A stretch of DNA of 9,775 bases from MADRE2 sp964397015 (GTDB taxonomy: Bacteria > Desulfobacterota > Desulfobacteria > Desulfobacterales > Desulfobacteraceae): positions 1 through 9,775 of the forward strand of contig CAYNHL010000131.1 in the NCBI GenBank assembly GCA_964397015.1, read 5' to 3'. The notes under the pieces are model-generated. The model saw only the letters and a list, made by a program, of their open reading frames with translations. It was not told the DNA's origin and did not search any database. Shown piece after piece: positions 6,119 through 9,775 of this stretch (the stretch's first letter is position 1; the number at the start of each line of letters is the position of its first letter). Position numbers and translations under genes: made by a program.

Positions 6119-6742
6119 ATGGGAATCAAGGCGCGTCGCGAAGAGGAAAAAAAAATGCGCAGGGAACAGATCCTGTCAGGTGCGCGAACCCTTCTGCTTG
6201 ATCACGGTATCGATCATGTTTCCATGGCAAAGATTGCCAATGAGGCCGAACTTGGAGTAGGGACCATATATTCGTATTTCGTCAGCAAGGAGGATATCTT
6301 TGCCGCGCTCCAGGAAGAGGGTATCTGCATTTTATTTGAACGGATACAAAATAAGATGCCCCGCGCCGGGTCATACCCTGAAAGCCTTGGCTGCATTGCC
6401 ATGGCATATTACAGGTTCAGCCTGGATCACAAAGACTATTTTGACATGATCAACTATTTTCTGTCATCGCCAAGGATATTTTTTAAAGCGGACTTGAAAA
6501 AACGGATCGATCTGTCAGGTCAAAAAATCCTGGCAGTCATTGGTGACGTGGTGCAGAAGGGAATGGACGAGGGCATTTTTACAAAAACAGATCCTTCAAA
6601 GTTTGCCATTGCATTCTGGGGGATGATTCACGGGTTGATCCAGTTTCGGAAACTGGAGACCACCCTGCTTGAAAACCAGGCACATGAACGGCTGTATATG
6701 TATGCCGTGGATACGCTTATCAGGGGGATATACAATGTATGA
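6119..6742 (+). CDS. TetR/AcrR-family transcriptional regulator
   Basis: A ligand-responsive DNA-binding repressor, probably a homodimer, controlling this cluster. It has 207 residues. The N-terminal helix-turn-helix (about 15-60) shows REQILSGARTLLLDHG, then MAKIANEAELGVGTIYSYF, the family signature with the recognition helix GVGTIYSYF and trailing SKEDIF. The rest (about 70-200) is helical and divergent, as expected for the ligand pocket; the ligand cannot be predicted. The start is uncertain. The ATG at 6119 has only a weak GGTGA four bases upstream, whereas an ATG at 6155 (residue 13) has AAGAGG eight bases upstream; both keep the domain whole. The stop overlaps the dehydrogenase start by eight bases, so the two are translationally linked and the regulator most likely acts on its own operon. 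Confidence 0.92.
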   Translation: MGIKARREEEKKMRREQILSGARTLLLDHGIDHVSMAKIANEAELGVGTIYSYFVSKEDIFAALQEEGICILFERIQNKMPRAGSYPESLGCIAMAYYRFSLDHKDYFDMINYFLSSPRIFFKADLKKRIDLSGQKILAVIGDVVQKGMDEGIFTKTDPSKFAIAFWGMIHGLIQFRKLETTLLENQAHERLYMYAVDTLIRGIYNV

Positions 6743-7571
6743 AGATCTGAAAAACCAGGTGGTTCTGATTTCGGGATCAGGAAAGAAAACCGGTATAGGT
6801 TATGCCATGGCCAGGGCGTTCGCGCGACAAAAAAGCAGGGTCGTTATAGCGGATTACGGAAAACCGGAATCATTTGGATCTGATGTCGAGACCGGCACAA
6901 TGGAAGGGATGAACGCCATTGCCGGTAATTTGTCAAAAGAGTTCGATACCGATGTCATCGCGGTCAATCTCGATGTCACCGATGCAGGCACGGTAGAAGA
7001 AATGATTGCCTTTGTCACCAAGCGTTTTGAGCGAATCGATGTCCTGTGCAACAATGCCGGTGCCACATTCGGTGTGCCAAATGGAATTCACACCTATGAT
7101 GAAACTGCCTGGCTCAAGACCATGGATGTGAACCTGAACGGTGTTTTCAGGGTATCCAAAGCCGTGGTGCCATTGATGCAGCAGCATGGGGGAAGGATCA
7201 TAAATACCGCTTCTCGTGCCGGGAAGGTCCCTCCCTTGTTCAACGGGGCCTATGCAGTGTCCAAGGCCGGAGTCATCATGCTTACCAAGGTCATGGCCAG
7301 AGAGCTTGCCGGATTGAATATCAGGGTGAATGCCATCTGCCCCGGACAGGTGATGACAGATCTTGAAAAGTGGCGTTTCGAGCTCCAGGCAAAATTTTTG
7401 AACACGACCCCTGAGCAGGAGGAGGAAAAAATGTGCCAGACCATTCCCATGGGCCGGATCGGCCGGCCTGATGAAGTGGCCGACCTTGCGCTTTTTCTTG
7501 CTTCCGGCGCTTCGTCCTATATCACCGGCCAGGCCGTCAATATCTGCGGAGGCCAGGTAATGGAGCTGTAA
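6735..7571 (+). CDS. Short-chain dehydrogenase/reductase (classical SDR, NAD-type)
   Basis: An oxidoreductase for an alcohol/ketone pair, cytoplasmic; substrate unknown. It has 278 residues. The Rossmann nucleotide loop is SGSGKKTGIG (13-22), two residues longer than the usual TGxxxGIG. D40 at the end of strand 2 favours NAD(H) over NADP(H). NNAG is at 106-109. The catalytic tetrad is N133, S160, Y173 and K177 (YAVSK), complete. NAICPGQVMTDL (199-210) and GRIGRPDEVADLALFLAS (240-257) are typical of FabG-like classical SDRs. The ATG at 6735 is chosen over an upstream in-frame ATG (6669), because GGGGG (6723-6727) lies seven bases before it and the protein then has normal SDR length. It overlaps tetR by eight bases. 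The adjacent ThDP enzyme suggests it reduces or oxidises that enzyme's carbonyl product or substrate. Confidence 0.92.
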   Translation: MYEDLKNQVVLISGSGKKTGIGYAMARAFARQKSRVVIADYGKPESFGSDVETGTMEGMNAIAGNLSKEFDTDVIAVNLDVTDAGTVEEMIAFVTKRFERIDVLCNNAGATFGVPNGIHTYDETAWLKTMDVNLNGVFRVSKAVVPLMQQHGGRIINTASRAGKVPPLFNGAYAVSKAGVIMLTKVMARELAGLNIRVNAICPGQVMTDLEKWRFELQAKFLNTTPEQEEEKMCQTIPMGRIGRPDEVADLALFLASGASSYITGQAVNICGGQVMEL

Positions 7572-7619
7572 TCGATTTTTATGGTTGAACATGTAATAAA
7601 ACAATAAGGAGAGCATTCA

Positions 7620-9329
7620 ATGGAACAGACCCAAGACCAGACACTGACCGGCGCCCAGATTGCTGTTCAGGCACTTGTCGACCGGAATATCACCTGCATT
7701 TTTTCATTGAGCGGTGGTCATATCACCCCTTTGTACCAGCACCTGGAACATACGGACATCGAGATTTTTGATACACGGCACGAACAGAGCGCCGTGTTCA
7801 TGGCAGAAGCTTTCGGTAAAATGACCCGTACCTGCGGTGTCGCCATGGTTACGGCAGGCCCCGGGTTTACCAATGCTCTTACGGGAATTGCCAGTGCGGG
7901 ATTCTCCAATACTCCCCTTGTCCTGATTGCAGGGTGCGTAGGGGTGGACAACAAGGAAAAGCTCGATCTGCAGGATATGCCCCAGGAAGCGGTCATCAGG
8001 CCCATGGTCAAAAAAACCTTTGTGTGCCGCAAACCCGAACGGATAAGGGAATATGTGGATATGGCGTTCAGGACGGCCGCCAGCGGCCGGCCAGGGCCGG
8101 TGTACCTCGAATTCCCGGTTGATGTGCTCAACACACCGATCGATGCCGGTGCGGTCAAACATATCCAGACCGATGTCGTCTCCGGCTGTGCAGACCCTGA
8201 CAAGGCACATCAGCTTGTCGACATGCTCAAAAATGCAAAAAAACCACTTGTCATAGCCGGTTCCGGTGCATGGCAGTCCGGGGCTGAAAAAGCTTTGAAG
8301 ATATTTGCCGAAAATACCGGTATTCCGGTGTTCACCTCTCTTTCCGGTCGGGGCGTTTTACCCGATAACCATCCTATGTGCTTCGAGGGGGCAATTGCCA
8401 TACGTCCGGGGGCCGGGTTTGCGGCATATATTGAAACAGACCTGGTAATTGTCTTAGGAACGCGTATATCGCTTTATTACCTTTTCGGGGATATCTTCAA
8501 TCCGGATGCCAAACTGGTCCAGGTTGACATCTGTCCCGAGGAAATAGGGCGCAACCGCAAAGTTGATCTGCCGATTGTAAGTGATGTAAATGCGTTTCTC
8601 CAGTGTTTCAATAAAATCGTGGATGAACAAAACCTGGGCCCCATTCTCAAGGATAGTTTCAAAGGCTGGGTGGATGCATTGTCAAAAGCGGACAAGGAAG
8701 GAAAGGCAGGATCGCAATCCGACTGGTCCTCTACGGCAGTGCCCGTTCATCCGCTGCGCCTGGCAAGGGAAATTGACCGGTTCATGGACCGCAAGACCGA
8801 TATAGTTGTCGCAGACGGCGGGGATACAACCACCTGGATGGGGATGACCAGGACCATCAATACCCCTGGCAGGTACCTGGACTACGGACTGTTCGGTTCT
8901 CTGGCAGTGGGATTGCCCTATGCCAATGCCGCCAAGTTCCTTTACCCGGATTCCCGGGTCTGCCTTGTGACCGGTGACGGTTCAGTGGGTTTCAATTTTA
9001 TGGAATTTGAAACAGCCATTCGAAAAAACCTGCCCATTGTTGTCGTAATTTCCAATGATCTGGGATGGGGAATGATCCGTCACAGCCAGGAGATAAAGAT
9101 CGGTCATGCCATTGAAACCGGAACATATATCGGCCGGGTGGATTACCACAAAATGGTGGAAGCCATAGGCGGGAAAGGATTTTTTGTCGAAGATCCCGAA
9201 GATATCCAGCCTGCGCTGGCAAAGGCTTTTGCATCCAATACCGTATGCTGTATCAATGTCATGACAGATCCGACAACCGTGAGCCCGGCAAGTATGGCGC
9301 TGGCCAATGTGGGTGCATACCGCGCCTGA
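7620..9329 (+). CDS. Thiamine diphosphate-dependent enzyme, acetolactate synthase / 2-hydroxyacyl-CoA lyase type
   Basis: Makes or breaks a C-C bond next to a carbonyl using ThDP and Mg2+; cytoplasmic. It has 569 residues, normal for the superfamily. The N-terminal Pyr domain (about 8-175) carries SGGHITPLY and the catalytic Glu, E55, in DTRHEQS. The central domain (about 190-330) has SGRGVLPDNHP and LVQVDICPEEIG. The C-terminal PP domain (about 370-550) has the ThDP/Mg motif, GDG (452-454) through N479-D480, then GWGMIRHSQ. All core residues are present. No regulatory subunit gene (ilvH/ilvN) and no branched-chain pathway gene is adjacent, and a TetR, an SDR and a transporter flank it. A biosynthetic acetolactate synthase is therefore less likely than a catabolic lyase, carboligase or decarboxylase. 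CoA dependence cannot be judged. The ATG has AAGGAG eight bases upstream. It starts 48 bases after the dehydrogenase. Confidence 0.88.
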   Translation: MEQTQDQTLTGAQIAVQALVDRNITCIFSLSGGHITPLYQHLEHTDIEIFDTRHEQSAVFMAEAFGKMTRTCGVAMVTAGPGFTNALTGIASAGFSNTPLVLIAGCVGVDNKEKLDLQDMPQEAVIRPMVKKTFVCRKPERIREYVDMAFRTAASGRPGPVYLEFPVDVLNTPIDAGAVKHIQTDVVSGCADPDKAHQLVDMLKNAKKPLVIAGSGAWQSGAEKALKIFAENTGIPVFTSLSGRGVLPDNHPMCFEGAIAIRPGAGFAAYIETDLVIVLGTRISLYYLFGDIFNPDAKLVQVDICPEEIGRNRKVDLPIVSDVNAFLQCFNKIVDEQNLGPILKDSFKGWVDALSKADKEGKAGSQSDWSSTAVPVHPLRLAREIDRFMDRKTDIVVADGGDTTTWMGMTRTINTPGRYLDYGLFGSLAVGLPYANAAKFLYPDSRVCLVTGDGSVGFNFMEFETAIRKNLPIVVVISNDLGWGMIRHSQEIKIGHAIETGTYIGRVDYHKMVEAIGGKGFFVEDPEDIQPALAKAFASNTVCCINVMTDPTTVSPASMALANVGAYRA

Positions 9330-9368
9330 CCGGACCGTTTTTAACTCAAGGCTTGAAAGGAGGGGGCT

Positions 9369-9775
9369 ATGGACCCGGGAACACTTGATCAGGTCAGGTT
9401 GAATTTCAATCCAACCGGGCTGGCTATTATTAATGGCGCCATCGGATTGATGATGCTGGGAGTCGCTCTGGAGTTGAAAGTCGATGATTTCCGGCGTATT
9501 TTTTCAAAGCCCCGTGCCCCTTTTATAGGGCTTTTATCCCAGTTTATCCTGCTTCCTGCTTTTACCTTTCTGCTGGTAATGCTGATCCGGCCCTTTCCAT
9601 CTATTGCGCTGGGCATGATGCTGGTGGCAGCCTGTCCAGGTGGAAACCTGTCAAATATCATCACCTACCTGGCTCGTGGAAACTGCGCGGTATCCATCAG
9701 CATGACAGCGGTTTCAACAGTATTCGCCATAGTCATGACCCCTTTTAACATTTCGTTCTGGGGCAGCATGAACCC
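9369..9775 (+). CDS. BASS-family (bile acid:sodium symporter-like) transporter, N-terminal part
   Basis: A membrane secondary transporter for organic anions, driven by sodium or protons in known members. 135 full codons are visible and the frame is open at the window end, so the gene is cut. The hydrophobic segments alternate with short loops. Family phrases are present: INGAIGLMMLGVALEL (21-36), FSKPRAPFIGLLSQF with a strong transmembrane helix after it, then CPGGNLSN (90-97), and SMTAVST in a later helix. CPGG..SN is the core motif of the sodium-binding region in this fold. A strong AAGGAGG (9357-9363) lies five bases before the ATG. It starts 39 bases after the ThDP enzyme gene and is probably the last or a middle gene of the same operon. 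BASS members carry bile acids, pyruvate, pantoate/ketopantoate or other carboxylates; the cargo here is unknown but likely feeds or drains the ThDP enzyme. Confidence 0.88.
   Translation, partial: MDPGTLDQVRLNFNPTGLAIINGAIGLMMLGVALELKVDDFRRIFSKPRAPFIGLLSQFILLPAFTFLLVMLIRPFPSIALGMMLVAACPGGNLSNIITYLARGNCAVSISMTAVSTVFAIVMTPFNISFWGSMN

Noticed and set aside
6669..6734. Upstream ATG for the dehydrogenase (22 extra residues)
   Set aside because: It lies within tetR, the extra residues are not SDR-like, and the ATG at 6735 has a good ribosome binding site.
6933..7616. 227-codon minus-strand frame opposite the dehydrogenase
   Set aside because: Shadow of an SDR with a complete catalytic tetrad; no recognisable domain on the minus strand.
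7572..7619. Possible separate promoter before the ThDP enzyme gene
   Set aside because: The 48-base gap holds a ribosome binding site but no recognisable -35/-10 pair.

Overview
The window looks like chromosomal DNA from a bacterium of moderate GC content. The best guess is an anaerobic Desulfobacterota (Desulfobacteraceae-like) species. That guess rests on the style of the proteins (a TAXI-type receptor, a diguanylate cyclase response regulator, a ThDP-lyase/SDR cluster) and is not proven by any marker here. No RNA genes, CRISPR arrays, transposases or attachment sites were seen. No gene-free stretch exceeds 300 bases; the longest gaps are 158 bases (5961-6118) and 127 bases (2937-3063).

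Left half, housekeeping (1-4866). The window opens inside valS (valyl-tRNA synthetase, C-terminal 402 residues). One base after it comes nadC (quinolinate phosphoribosyltransferase, NAD synthesis), probably co-transcribed. nadC runs tail-to-tail into a minus-strand response-regulator diguanylate cyclase, and the two overlap by 14 bases. This c-di-GMP gene is divergent from lepA (elongation factor 4), which starts with TTG. The divergent region holds two good sigma70-like promoters facing each other with nearly coincident predicted start points, plus an inverted repeat over one -10 box. It also carries an open in-frame Cys-rich extension of the cyclase.

Middle (4867-5960). A stand-alone TAXI-family TRAP transporter receptor has a strong ribosome binding site and a 9-base direct repeat just upstream. 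No TRAP membrane subunit gene lies beside it in the window.

Right half, accessory metabolic cluster (6037-9775). A TetR/AcrR-family regulator has its own promoter and a palindrome at the predicted start point. It overlaps by 8 bases an NAD-type short-chain dehydrogenase. This is followed by a ThDP-dependent enzyme of the acetolactate synthase / 2-hydroxyacyl-CoA lyase superfamily, then a BASS-family transporter cut by the window end. Spacings (-8, 48 and 39 bases) and good ribosome binding sites suggest one operon. A reasonable reading is ligand-controlled uptake or export of an organic acid, with a C-C lyase/ligase and an oxidoreductase acting on it. The substrate cannot be read from the sequence. 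This cluster is the best candidate for undescribed biology; nothing else departs strongly from known families.
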